The position numbers and the translations under genes are program-made. From Cyclobacteriaceae bacterium (lineage in GTDB: Bacteria; Bacteroidota; Bacteroidia; Cytophagales; Cyclobacteriaceae): a DNA stretch of 64,000 nucleotides. The stretch is taken from contig CATQIH010000020.1 in assembly GCA_958296015.1 (NCBI GenBank), positions 124,001 through 188,000 of the forward strand, read 5' to 3'. Numbering within the stretch: the first letter of the stretch is position 1; each line of letters opens with the position of its first letter. The notes below the pieces were generated by a model. The model saw nothing but the letters and a program-made list of their open reading frames with translations. It was not told the DNA's origin and made no database searches. Below, in pieces: positions 1 through 9,862 of the stretch.

Positions 1-845
1 AAGGGTATGCCATCACAGGTATTAAGGTTCCCGGAGTGCTCCATGAGTTTTCTACTATTGAGGGAGTTGTTGAAGATGTTGCTGAAATCATATTAAACTT
101 GAAAATGGTGCGCTTCAAGAAAGTGACCGATGAGTTTGTAGATAGTAAGATCGTGGTTCCTATCAAAGGAAAAAGTACCCTTACGGGAAGCGATATTCAA
201 AGTAATACCTCATCTTTTGAAATATTAAATCCTGATCACATCATCTGCCATCTGGATGATGCTGTTGACACCGAGATTGAACTCTACATCGAAAAGGGAA
301 GAGGCTATGTGCCTTCTGAAGAAAACAAATCTACCGAGCAAACTTTTGGATATATTCCGACAGATGCCGTTTTTACGCCTATCAAAAATGTGAAGTTTAG
401 CGTTGAAAATACCAGGGTAGAGCAAAAGACTGACTATGAGCAATTGATCGTTGATATCACCACCGATGGGTCTGTTCATCCGGAAGATGCCCTGAAAGGA
501 GCCGCCAACATATTGATCAAACATTTTATGTTGTTCTCAGATCAGAATATGATTCTGGAAACTCCTCAGCAAGGTGAGCCGGATGCAGTAGATGAGGAAA
601 TGTTGCACATGCGTAAACTTTTGAAGACACCACTCAACGATTTAGATCTGTCAGTAAGAGCCTACAACTGTTTGAAAGCTGCCGATGTGAAAACGCTGGG
701 CGACCTGGTGCAACTGGAAATTTCAGATATGATGAAGTTTCGTAACTTTGGAAAGAAATCCCTTGCCGAGCTTGAGCAGTTGGTTCAGGATAAAAATCTG
801 TCTTTTGGGATGGATTTATCTCGCTACAAACTAGACGAAGATTAA
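1..845 (+). CDS. rpoA: DNA-directed RNA polymerase subunit alpha (5' end outside window)
   Basis: Frame is open upstream of the listed ORF (GYAITGIKVPGVLHEFSTIEGVVEDV...); C-terminal alpha-CTD LLKTPLNDLDLSVRAYNCLKAADVKTLGDLV. Confidence 0.97.
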   Translation, partial: GYAITGIKVPGVLHEFSTIEGVVEDVAEIILNLKMVRFKKVTDEFVDSKIVVPIKGKSTLTGSDIQSNTSSFEILNPDHIICHLDDAVDTEIELYIEKGRGYVPSEENKSTEQTFGYIPTDAVFTPIKNVKFSVENTRVEQKTDYEQLIVDITTDGSVHPEDALKGAANILIKHFMLFSDQNMILETPQQGEPDAVDEEMLHMRKLLKTPLNDLDLSVRAYNCLKAADVKTLGDLVQLEISDMMKFRNFGKKSLAELEQLVQDKNLSFGMDLSRYKLDED

Positions 846-895
846 GTAGACATACGAAAACTCAGCACTCCGGGTGTTGATTTTATAAAGATATC

Positions 896-1477
896 ATGAG
901 ACACGGAAAGAAAATCAATCATTTAGGACGTACTGCTTCACACAGAAAAGCAATGTTGTCCAATATGGCTTCTTCTTTAATTCTTCACAAAAGAATAACA
1001 ACAACAGTTGCCAAAGCAAAAGCACTGCGCAAGTATGTTGAGCCATTAATCACCAAATCAAAAATAGACACTACGCAATCCAGAAGGACTGTCTTTTCCT
1101 ACTTGCAGGATAAAGAGACTTCCCGCATCCTGTTTGACGATGTAGCAGCCAAAATAGCAGACAGGCCCGGTGGGTATACCCGTATTATCAAATTAGGCAA
1201 TCGCCTGGGCGACAATGCGGAAATGTGTATGATGGAACTGGTAGATTTTAACGAGGTTTATACTCCTTCCGAAGACAAGACTGCCAAGAAATCCCGAAGA
1301 AGTCGTAGAGGTGGTAAAAAAGCCAAGTCTACCGACGAAGTAGCAGAGACCAAGGCACCCAAAGCAGCGTCAGCTACTGATGATAAGGTAACAACAGCAG
1401 AGCCTGAGGATGAACCAACATCGGCTAAAGAAGAAAAATCAGAAGATACCGATGAAAGCAAACCCGCTGATCAATAG
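896..1477 (+). CDS. rplQ: 50S ribosomal protein L17 with long charged C-terminal extension
   Basis: [56 protein letters not shown] is canonical L17; located directly after rpoA. Confidence 0.97.
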   Translation: MRHGKKINHLGRTASHRKAMLSNMASSLILHKRITTTVAKAKALRKYVEPLITKSKIDTTQSRRTVFSYLQDKETSRILFDDVAAKIADRPGGYTRIIKLGNRLGDNAEMCMMELVDFNEVYTPSEDKTAKKSRRSRRGGKKAKSTDEVAETKAPKAASATDDKVTTAEPEDEPTSAKEEKSEDTDESKPADQ

Positions 1478-1498
1478 ATTGCTCACAAATTAATATGA

Positions 1499-1542
1499 AA
1501 GGGATTGTGTTCTTTACCCAAAGACGCAATCCCTTTTTTTTT
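1499..1542 (+). terminator. Rho-independent terminator after rplQ
   Basis: aagggattg...caatcccttttttttt stem plus U-tract. Confidence 0.8.
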
Positions 1543-1591
1543 AATAATTTATTCGTAAAATTGCCACAGCAAAACAGAAGAAACTTACCCT

Positions 1592-2695
1592 ATGAAAAAA
1601 GTAAAACGGGCTCCTGCTATTTTATTATTGGATGATGGCTTTGTCTGCAAAGGCCATGCTATTGGAAGAATAGGCACTCATGGTGGAGAGATATGTTTCA
1701 ACACTGGCATGACGGGTTACCAGGAGATTTATACAGACCCTTCCTACTTCGGGCAGATCATCATTAACACTACCTCGCATATCGGTAACTATGGTATATT
1801 GGATAGTGAACAGGAGTCGAGAACGCCCAAGATCAGCGGTGTGGTTGTCAATAACTTTTCTGAAACCTTCAGCCGTGCTAAAGCTGATACTGGTTTGCAG
1901 CAATACCTGGATAAAGCAGGTATCGTAGGCATCACAGACATAGACACCCGAAAACTGGTTAAACATATCCGCACCAAAGGAGCCATGAATGCTATCATTT
2001 CTTCTGAAATAACGGACATGGATCAGCTTAAAAAGATGCTTGCTGACATTCCTTCTATGGATGGCCTGGAGCTGTCTACAAAAGTTTGTACCAATACCGA
2101 GTTCTTTGTAGGCAACGAAAATGCTTCCAGGCGGGTAGCCGTACTGGACCTGGGTATCAAGACCAGTATTCTTGAAAACCTGACGGAAAGAGACTGTTAC
2201 TGTAAGGTATTCCCTGCCCGCACCAGCTTTGAAGAAATGGAGCAATGGAACCCTGATGGATATTTCATCTCCAACGGTCCTGGAGACCCAGGTGCGATGG
2301 AATATGCCGTAAGTACTGTCAAAAACATTATTCAGGCAGATCAGCCTTTGTTCGGTATATGTCTGGGCCACCAGATACTTGCTAGGGCCAATGGCATTTC
2401 AACCTATAAGATGCATCATGGTCACCGGGGACTCAACCACCCGGTGAAAAACCTGGAAACCGGCAAAAGTGAAATTACCTCTCAGAATCATGGGTTCTCC
2501 GTAGATATGGAGCAGGCTTCCCATGCGCCGGATGTGGAAGTGACCCATATCAACCTGAATGATCAGACAGTGGCAGGCATAAAAATGCTCAAAAAGAGAG
2601 CCTTTTCCGTGCAATACCATCCTGAATCTTCTCCTGGTCCGCACGATTCACGATATCTGTTTGATGATTTTATTCGTTTGATGGATTTAAATTAA
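1592..2695 (+). CDS. carA: Carbamoyl-phosphate synthase small subunit
   Basis: LLLDDGFVCKGHAIG, GEICFNTGMTGYQEIYTDPSYFGQI, glutaminase motifs GPGDPGAM, LFGICLGHQILA, FSVQYHPESSPGPHDS. Confidence 0.97.
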   Translation: MKKVKRAPAILLLDDGFVCKGHAIGRIGTHGGEICFNTGMTGYQEIYTDPSYFGQIIINTTSHIGNYGILDSEQESRTPKISGVVVNNFSETFSRAKADTGLQQYLDKAGIVGITDIDTRKLVKHIRTKGAMNAIISSEITDMDQLKKMLADIPSMDGLELSTKVCTNTEFFVGNENASRRVAVLDLGIKTSILENLTERDCYCKVFPARTSFEEMEQWNPDGYFISNGPGDPGAMEYAVSTVKNIIQADQPLFGICLGHQILARANGISTYKMHHGHRGLNHPVKNLETGKSEITSQNHGFSVDMEQASHAPDVEVTHINLNDQTVAGIKMLKKRAFSVQYHPESSPGPHDSRYLFDDFIRLMDLN

Positions 2696-2720
2696 CATAC
2701 ACCCATTCATTACTAACTAA

Positions 2721-4007
<1,287 letters not shown>

Positions 4008-4047
4008 CTGTCTGCTGCTTTAAGATTTACTAAACTAACCAATCATG

Positions 4048-4083
4048 AATGCAATCTTGTTTATACGGGATTGCATTTTCTTT
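4048..4083 (+). terminator. Terminator-like hairpin after eno
   Basis: aatgcaatc ... gattgcatt stem followed by ttcttttg. Confidence 0.6.
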
Positions 4084-4144
4084 TGAATAAATAAATAGTA
4101 TATTCAACAAAGCATTAGGCATATTTTCTGTTAAAGATATAACC

Positions 4145-4447
4145 ATGAGCGTATTTTCTAAATTTCCTGGTTTTTTAAAGAACGGATACTTCATCTTCAC
4201 CGTCTGCTTCCTGCTATGGATGACATTTGTGGATTCTAACGACATCAGAACACAGCTGCGGCTGACAAACAAACTGCACGAGTTGGAAGATGAAAAAGCG
4301 TTTTACCAGGAGAAGATAGAAGAAGTCAAAAAAGACCGTAAGGAGTTGATGAGCGATGATGCGCTGTTAGAGAAGTTTGCCAGAGAAAAATACCTGATGA
4401 AAAAGCCTGATGAAGATGTATATGTTATCGTTGAAGAAAGAAAGTAG
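4145..4447 (+). CDS. FtsB/DivIC-like septum formation initiator
   Basis: 100 aa; N-terminal TM, coiled coil (LHELEDEKAFYQEKIEEVKKDRKEL), YLMKKPDEDVYVIVEE tail typical of the family. Confidence 0.8.
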   Translation: MSVFSKFPGFLKNGYFIFTVCFLLWMTFVDSNDIRTQLRLTNKLHELEDEKAFYQEKIEEVKKDRKELMSDDALLEKFAREKYLMKKPDEDVYVIVEERK

Positions 4448-5111
4448 CCCAGCAAAAAGCTTTGTACCCATGATGATCTGCTCAGCGTTGCTGCCAGTGT
4501 GCCTGTGCCTGATTACTTTGCTACCGGCCAACGCACAGCAGCAGCAGGAAGCCGGGCAGGGCATTACTAAAAAAGGAACACTGCGGCAAAACAACATGCC
4601 GGATTCCATACCACAGGCAGCCACCGAACAGGACGATATTGAACAAGATAACCCTGACAAGCCCTCTTTGTGGGAGAAAATTTACATAGGAGGCAACTTC
4701 GGGTTGCAACTTGGTACTTATACCTATATCGACATCTCTCCTTTGGTGGGCTATAGGTTTACCAACCGCTTCTCTGCCGGTCCGGGCATCGCTTATCGCT
4801 ATTTGAGTATCAGAAACGTTGGGTCCAATAGCATCTACGGCGCAAAAGTATTTGCCCGCTATATCGTTGGCAAGCAGTTCTTTATACATACCGAATATGA
4901 AAGCCTGAATACACAGTTGTATGAACGTTTTGCGGGGCGCGATCGTATTGTCAGAGAATGGATTCCGGGGTTCTTCGTGGGCGGAGGTATCTCGCAACCG
5001 GTAGGAAACCGCGCAGCCTTTATGATCTACGGCCTGTATAATCTCCTCTACGACAACGTGCGTTCTCCTTACCCCAGTCCGTGGATTCTTAGTGTTGGGT
5101 TTACAATATAG
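4410..5111 (+). CDS. Outer-membrane beta-barrel protein, signal peptide
   Basis: Signal-like ICSALLPVCLCLITLLPANAQ then beta-strand-rich region; true start may be 4422 or 4470. Confidence 0.65.
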   Translation: MKMYMLSLKKESSPAKSFVPMMICSALLPVCLCLITLLPANAQQQQEAGQGITKKGTLRQNNMPDSIPQAATEQDDIEQDNPDKPSLWEKIYIGGNFGLQLGTYTYIDISPLVGYRFTNRFSAGPGIAYRYLSIRNVGSNSIYGAKVFARYIVGKQFFIHTEYESLNTQLYERFAGRDRIVREWIPGFFVGGGISQPVGNRAAFMIYGLYNLLYDNVRSPYPSPWILSVGFTI

Positions 5112-5142
5112 CAAAAAGTGCCTTTGATATAATTTTTTTACC

Positions 5143-5952
5143 TTGGCTAAGCATCAACAATCACTCAGAGAAAAACTGTACGACATCATCTTTGAAGCCG
5201 ATACACCAGCAGGTAAGGCTTTTGATGTAGCGTTGCTGGTCGTCATACTGCTTAGCATTGTGGCGGTGATGCTGGAAAGCGTCAGTAGCTTTCAGGTACA
5301 GTATGGTGGACTATTGCGTACGCTGGAGTGGATATTTACCGTACTTTTCACCATAGAATACATAGCCCGAGTTCTGGTAGTCCGGCATCCCAAGCACTAT
5401 ATCTTTAGCTTTATGGGATGGATAGATTTGCTGGCCATTCTTCCTACCTACCTGAGCATGTTCGTTGTAGGCAGTCAGTACCTGATGGCCGTAAGAACGG
5501 TACGTTTGCTGCGCGTGTTCAGAATTTTCAAGCTGAGCCGCTATATAGGAGAAGCTGATGTGCTCAAACGCGCCATGCAAGCCAGCAGACATAAGATTAT
5601 CGTGTTTTTGCTGGCCGTGCTTAGCATCGTAATTATCACCGGCACGCTGATGTACCTGATAGAAGGTCCGGCAAGTGGCTTTACCAGTATTCCTATTAGC
5701 ATCTACTGGTCTATCGTCACGCTTACTACCGTAGGATACGGAGATATTGCACCCCAGACGGTCGTAGGGCAGGCTCTGGCTTCCTTCATCATGGTCATAG
5801 GCTATGGCATCATTGCCGTACCCACCGGTATTGTCACCTCTGAACTGAGCAAAGCCAACGAACCGGTCACCACACAGGTATGTCCCAACTGCCTGCGCGA
5901 AGGACACGCACCCGATGCCGTCTACTGCAAATACTGCTCAGCCAAGCTTTAG
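5143..5952 (+). CDS. Voltage-gated-type ion (potassium) channel with C-terminal zinc ribbon
   Basis: S4-like AVRTVRLLRVFRIFKLSRY, selectivity filter TLTTVGYGD, C-term CPNCLREGHAPDAVYCKYC; TTG start. Confidence 0.88.
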   Translation: MAKHQQSLREKLYDIIFEADTPAGKAFDVALLVVILLSIVAVMLESVSSFQVQYGGLLRTLEWIFTVLFTIEYIARVLVVRHPKHYIFSFMGWIDLLAILPTYLSMFVVGSQYLMAVRTVRLLRVFRIFKLSRYIGEADVLKRAMQASRHKIIVFLLAVLSIVIITGTLMYLIEGPASGFTSIPISIYWSIVTLTTVGYGDIAPQTVVGQALASFIMVIGYGIIAVPTGIVTSELSKANEPVTTQVCPNCLREGHAPDAVYCKYCSAKL

Positions 5953-6057
5953 AAGGAGACAACAGACTAGAAAAAAGGAACCCGAAGACTGGAAAAAGGA
6001 AACCGAAGACCGAAGGAAAATGCTCCCATGCAGATAGGATACCACCCCGGTCTTCCG

Positions 6058-6151
6058 CCTCCCTGGTTCAAACGTCTCGCTTGGATCACTCTCTCTCACT
6101 CCCCCTGGTTCAATTGCCTCGCTTGAACCCTTGAACCTCTCGCTTGGACCA
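6058..6151. repeat. Imperfect tandem repeat containing 'ctcgcttg(g/a)a'
   Basis: ctggttcaaacgtctcgcttggatcactc / ctggttcaattgcctcgcttgaacc / ttgaacctctcgcttggaccactc. Confidence 0.6.
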
Positions 6152-6166
6152 CTCACTGCTGCATCA

Positions 6167-7243
6167 TCATCCAAGAAACGACAAGCTGAAACGTTCTGCA
6201 AGGCTTTGTAAATCTTCCACCACCGGTTCCAGCAATGGAATGCCGGTTTCTTTTCGTGTAGCTTCCATCTCTCTCTCCGGATCGCCGGGGATCAGTACCT
6301 TTTCCTGTCCGTCTACGGTTTTTGAAGTACGAAAACGGGTGATCCACTGATCCATGTGTTGTTTGAATTCGTTGGCAGGACGGAAAGCATCAATGCGCAT
6401 AGCACCCACAAAGTGACCAATACCCTGCCCCGGCAAATCATCCAGCGGAGCCAGAAAGCTGACAAAAGGAGGAACCCACGGGCCATAATTAGCTCCCGAC
6501 AGCACACCACTAAAGATATCTACCCAGGCTCCCAACGAATACCCCTTATGGCTGCCTCTCTCTCGCTCACTGCCCAGCGGAAGCAGCGCACCGCCCTGCG
6601 AAAGGGCAGTAGGGTCTTGTGTGGGTTGCCCGTACTGATCCTGTATCCAGCCTGTAGGAGCTGTTTCTTTTTTCCTCTGTAGAATTTCCAGCTTACCATT
6701 GGCCACCGTAGTCGTAGCAAAGTCGGCCACAAAAGGAGGCTCAGAACCCGCAGGAATTGCCAGGGCCAGAGCATTGGTGCCCAGCAACCTTTCCGCAGAA
6801 AAAGTAGGCGCTACCAGCGGACTTGCATTGGTCATGGCCTGACCGATCATATCATGCGGCAGTGCCAGCATGGCATGATACCCGGCAATGCCAAAGTGAT
6901 TGGAATTACGCACCGCTACCCAGCCAGTGCCTGCACTCGCTGCCTTCTGAATGGCAATCTCCATCGCCCTGGGTGCCGCCACCAGTCCCAGTGCCTCATC
7001 CGCATCAACCACCGCCGTGCTGGGCGACTCATGCACAATGCGTATGTTGGGTTTGGTATTAATACGTTTCTTTTCCCACAGTCTCACATAGCCAATCAGA
7101 CGGGCCACACCGTGAGAATCTATGCCCCGCAGGTCAGCAGCCAGCAACACGTCGGCTGCCTGGGCAGCATCTTGTGGGGAACAACCCATCTTTAGAAACA
7201 CGTCTTCGGTAAACTGCTGTAGTTGCTGATAAGGGATTTGCAT
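6167..7243 (-). CDS. Ldh family (malate/L-lactate/ureidoglycolate) oxidoreductase
   Basis: LRGIDSHGVARL, GTGWVAVRNSNHFGIAGYHA, GSERERGSHKGYSLG are family signatures. Confidence 0.9.
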   Translation of the reverse strand: MQIPYQQLQQFTEDVFLKMGCSPQDAAQAADVLLAADLRGIDSHGVARLIGYVRLWEKKRINTKPNIRIVHESPSTAVVDADEALGLVAAPRAMEIAIQKAASAGTGWVAVRNSNHFGIAGYHAMLALPHDMIGQAMTNASPLVAPTFSAERLLGTNALALAIPAGSEPPFVADFATTTVANGKLEILQRKKETAPTGWIQDQYGQPTQDPTALSQGGALLPLGSERERGSHKGYSLGAWVDIFSGVLSGANYGPWVPPFVSFLAPLDDLPGQGIGHFVGAMRIDAFRPANEFKQHMDQWITRFRTSKTVDGQEKVLIPGDPEREMEATRKETGIPLLEPVVEDLQSLAERFSLSFLG

Positions 7244-7498
7244 AAGATCGTTGCCTGATTTGAGAGTGCAATATTACCGGCTTCGCTCATCATTCGCAAA
7301 ACGCCCTTGTTCAAAACGCTACGACCGTGCGTTTACTCAGCCCTATTGCCTTTGCCAATTAATAGGAAAAAATTGACAAACAGCGAAATAGGTACTTGTG
7401 TAAGCTATAAGTACAAATAAGAACATACGTAAACGAGGCTGGACTTATGTTTGGAAGAAGCTGTGTAGTAATTATTTATCAACTAAAACAACAAAAAG

Positions 7499-7906
7499 AT
7501 GAGTGTATTTTTCAACGTGATCGCCAAGTTAAATCCATTAAAGAAGAACCAGCCTAAGAAGTTTTATGCTGTTGTACAAAGCAACGGAGAAGTAGATGTC
7601 CGCAAACTAGCCCGTCAGATTGCAGACATCACCACTGTGAGTTTACCAGACGTCATTGCCACTTTAGAATCGCTGGTGATGATCATCCCCCAGCACATTG
7701 CCGATGGCAGGATTGTTCGTTTGGGAGAGTTAGGATCATTGCGTGTTTCTATCAAAAGCGAAGGTTGCGAAACAGAGTTGGAAGTGAACGCCAGCAAAAT
7801 CACCAAAGCCAAGTTTGTATTCACTGCCGGACATGAATTAAAAGATACGTTGAAGCTCTTAAAATTCACCAAAGTAAAGAAAGCAGCTCCCCAGATTTCA
7901 GAGTAA
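7499..7906 (+). CDS. HU/IHF-like DNA-binding protein
   Basis: MSVFFNVIAKLNPLKKNQPKKFYAVVQSNGEVDVRKLARQIADITT resembles the Bacteroidota HU-like family. Confidence 0.85.
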   Translation: MSVFFNVIAKLNPLKKNQPKKFYAVVQSNGEVDVRKLARQIADITTVSLPDVIATLESLVMIIPQHIADGRIVRLGELGSLRVSIKSEGCETELEVNASKITKAKFVFTAGHELKDTLKLLKFTKVKKAAPQISE

Positions 7907-7947
7907 ATGTACTTGGTTTAAGTAAACATAATGTTAAGTAAAACGAA

Positions 7948-7979
7948 AACCCGCTAATGATATCAGCGGGTTTTTTTTA
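7948..7979 (+). terminator. Rho-independent terminator
   Basis: aacccgct aatgatatc agcgggttttttttat. Confidence 0.85.
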
Positions 7980-8014
7980 TGGATAATACTCATATTTGCC
8001 CATATTTCGACCTG

Positions 8015-8095
8015 AAAAGGTGCAGACCTTTTTTAAAAAGGTCTGCACCTTTTCGAAAATGCTCTTCACCTTTTCAAAAAAGTTCTTCACCGTTT
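8015..8095. repeat. 39-nt near-perfect palindrome plus ~21-bp tandem units
   Basis: aaaaggtgcagacctttttt|aaaaaggtctgcacctttt, then tctgcaccttttcgaaaatgc / tcttcaccttttcaaaaaagt / tcttcaccgttttattttttc. Confidence 0.75.
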
Positions 8096-8379
8096 TATTT
8101 TTTCCCATTGAGGTCTATATTTTCCTCTTCTGAACCATTTTTCGAGTCCTTTCCTATAAGGGTACCGTTCATAAAAAGACAGCTTATAAAAGGCTTTTTG
8201 TCTGCTTTATTTGCCTCTGTAAATAAGTAATAATAGGTATGCCAAAGGCTTGGGAGTATGGCTGTCTTTTGTAAAGATTGATAATGGATTGTAGTTGTGG
8301 AATAGTGGTGAACTGATTATATTTAAGTGTGTAGTGATTATATTTTCAACTATGTGATGGTTAATAACGATATTGAAGT

Positions 8380-8988
8380 ATGCGGAAAATAATGAAGTAC
8401 GTATTACCAATTCTATTTTTGCTTGCTGTTGCCGGTATTATTTGGGTTGTATTTTTTGTTTTTGATTTTGTCGTAGAGCCTGAAAAGAGAATAACTGGAA
8501 TTGTTACGATTTTAGGCTTAGGTTTTGGAGTGTTTCAATTTTGGATAGCTGAAATCAACATTCGCTTAAGAAGAATAAGTGAATTAAAACAAAACGAATA
8601 TCATCAAATATTCTTAATTGTTGAGTCAATTCCTGATTTATTAAATGTTGAGATGATGAAGGAACAAATTAATAATCCACATGGACTCGTAAGCACATTA
8701 ATGAACCAATTCAATAGATTGAGTTCAATAATTAGGGTAAACAAAGACTTTCTCTTTCCAGGTATATTTGATAGCAAAGAGTCACAAGAAATGAAAGAAG
8801 TTTTGGAAGAAATAATTAGAAGGACCGATAAATTCAAACAAAGTATGGAGAAAGACAATGCAAGTACTATGGAAAATACAGTGGAAAAAGTTGAGCTAAT
8901 AAATTGGCATAATGATATGAAAGAGAGCCTTGAAACATATCATTCAGTGAAACACGCTTTCTATAAAAAACTAAGAAGCTATAAATAA
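8380..8988 (+). CDS. Hypothetical membrane protein, two N-terminal TM segments and helical domain
   Basis: ATG ORF of 202 aa; hydrophobic VLPILFLLAVAGIIWVVFFVFDFVV and ITGIVTILGLGFGVFQFWIA. Confidence 0.6.
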   Translation: MRKIMKYVLPILFLLAVAGIIWVVFFVFDFVVEPEKRITGIVTILGLGFGVFQFWIAEINIRLRRISELKQNEYHQIFLIVESIPDLLNVEMMKEQINNPHGLVSTLMNQFNRLSSIIRVNKDFLFPGIFDSKESQEMKEVLEEIIRRTDKFKQSMEKDNASTMENTVEKVELINWHNDMKESLETYHSVKHAFYKKLRSYK

Positions 8989-9037
8989 CAGTCTACTTGC
9001 CTACCTTGTTATATAGTCGGATGGCCGATGCCAAGGA

Positions 9038-9274
9038 ATCGCGGCCATGACAGCCTTGTTATACAGATAGCAATACCCTGCCATATTGTAACAAGATCCC
9101 TACGGGATGACAAAATGGGAATAGTAACAGACCTAATATATTGTCAAAAGAATGCCCCTTTAGCTTCAAATGCAATCTGAAGCCTTCTTACCCCATGTCA
9201 TTCAGGGGGAATCGCGCCACGATGGCCTTGTTACATAATAGCACTATCCTATCGCTTTGTAACAGAACCTTTCC
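9038..9274. repeat. Two copies of a ~65-bp intergenic repeat
   Basis: gaatcgcggccatgacagccttgttatacagatagcaatacc..attgtaacaagatcc (9038-9102) vs gaatcgcgccacgatggccttgttacataatagcactatcc..tttgtaacagaacc (9210-9274). Confidence 0.65.
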
Positions 9275-9792
9275 CCCCTCTAGCTTCAGTTTGTAACTGA
9301 AGCCTTCAAATTGGAGCACGATGGCCATACATAACTTGCTTTTATTAATTTAAATTCATCCGGTCATGCCTCTAGCGCGTATTTACAATGCGTGATTTGC
9401 CTTTCTGATACTATACTTAAAATCATTATATTTGTATTATGAGCAAAAGAGAGAATACGTTGCAATTGATTATGCATGTCGTTGACAAAAACTCCTCTAG
9501 CGCGCATTTGTAATGCGTGCCTTGCCTTTCTGAACTTAAAGTCTCTCCTAATGCTCATCTGTAATACGTGATTTACTACTTTCCTGTATTCACTAAACGA
9601 TGCAAGTTGTAGTAGACGGGTGATAGATATTAGATAAATTTTTGTTAATCTTAATTCCTCTAGTCCTCTAGCGCGCATTTGCAATGCGTGCCTTACCTTT
9701 CTGAACTTAAAGTCTCCAATTGCTAGTGCGCTCCACGCCGGATGCGTTTGTAACGCCAGCCGCGCTGCGCGTTACAAACGCGCACTAGCAAT
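9161..9792. repeat. Cluster of REP-like palindromic hairpins
   Basis: tagcttcaaatgcaatctgaagcc (9161), tagcttcagtttgtaactgaagcc (9281), tagcgcgtatttacaatgcgtgat (9373), tagcgcgcatttgtaatgcgtgcc (9498), tagcgcgcatttgcaatgcgtgcc (9669), composite 74-nt hairpin 9719-9792. Confidence 0.8.
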
Positions 9793-9862
9793 CTTAAATC
9801 TGGCAAACAGCATGATAAGCTAATGGCAACCGTTGAACAAATTTTTGAAACATATAAAAGAC

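Noticed and set aside
1625-2371. Long antisense ORFs opposite carA and similar antisense ORFs (e.g. 58211..59116 -, 42897..43529 +)
   Set aside because: Opposite to strongly recognised conserved genes; no family resemblance, typical antisense open frames.
7979-8230. 83-aa ORF after the HU-like gene
   Set aside because: Translation of the palindrome and tandem repeats; low-complexity Phe/Ser/Pro, no plausible start context.
9364-9684. 106-aa minus-strand ORF
   Set aside because: Composed of REP-like repeats (repeated 'MRARG' peptide); an artefact of repeat DNA.
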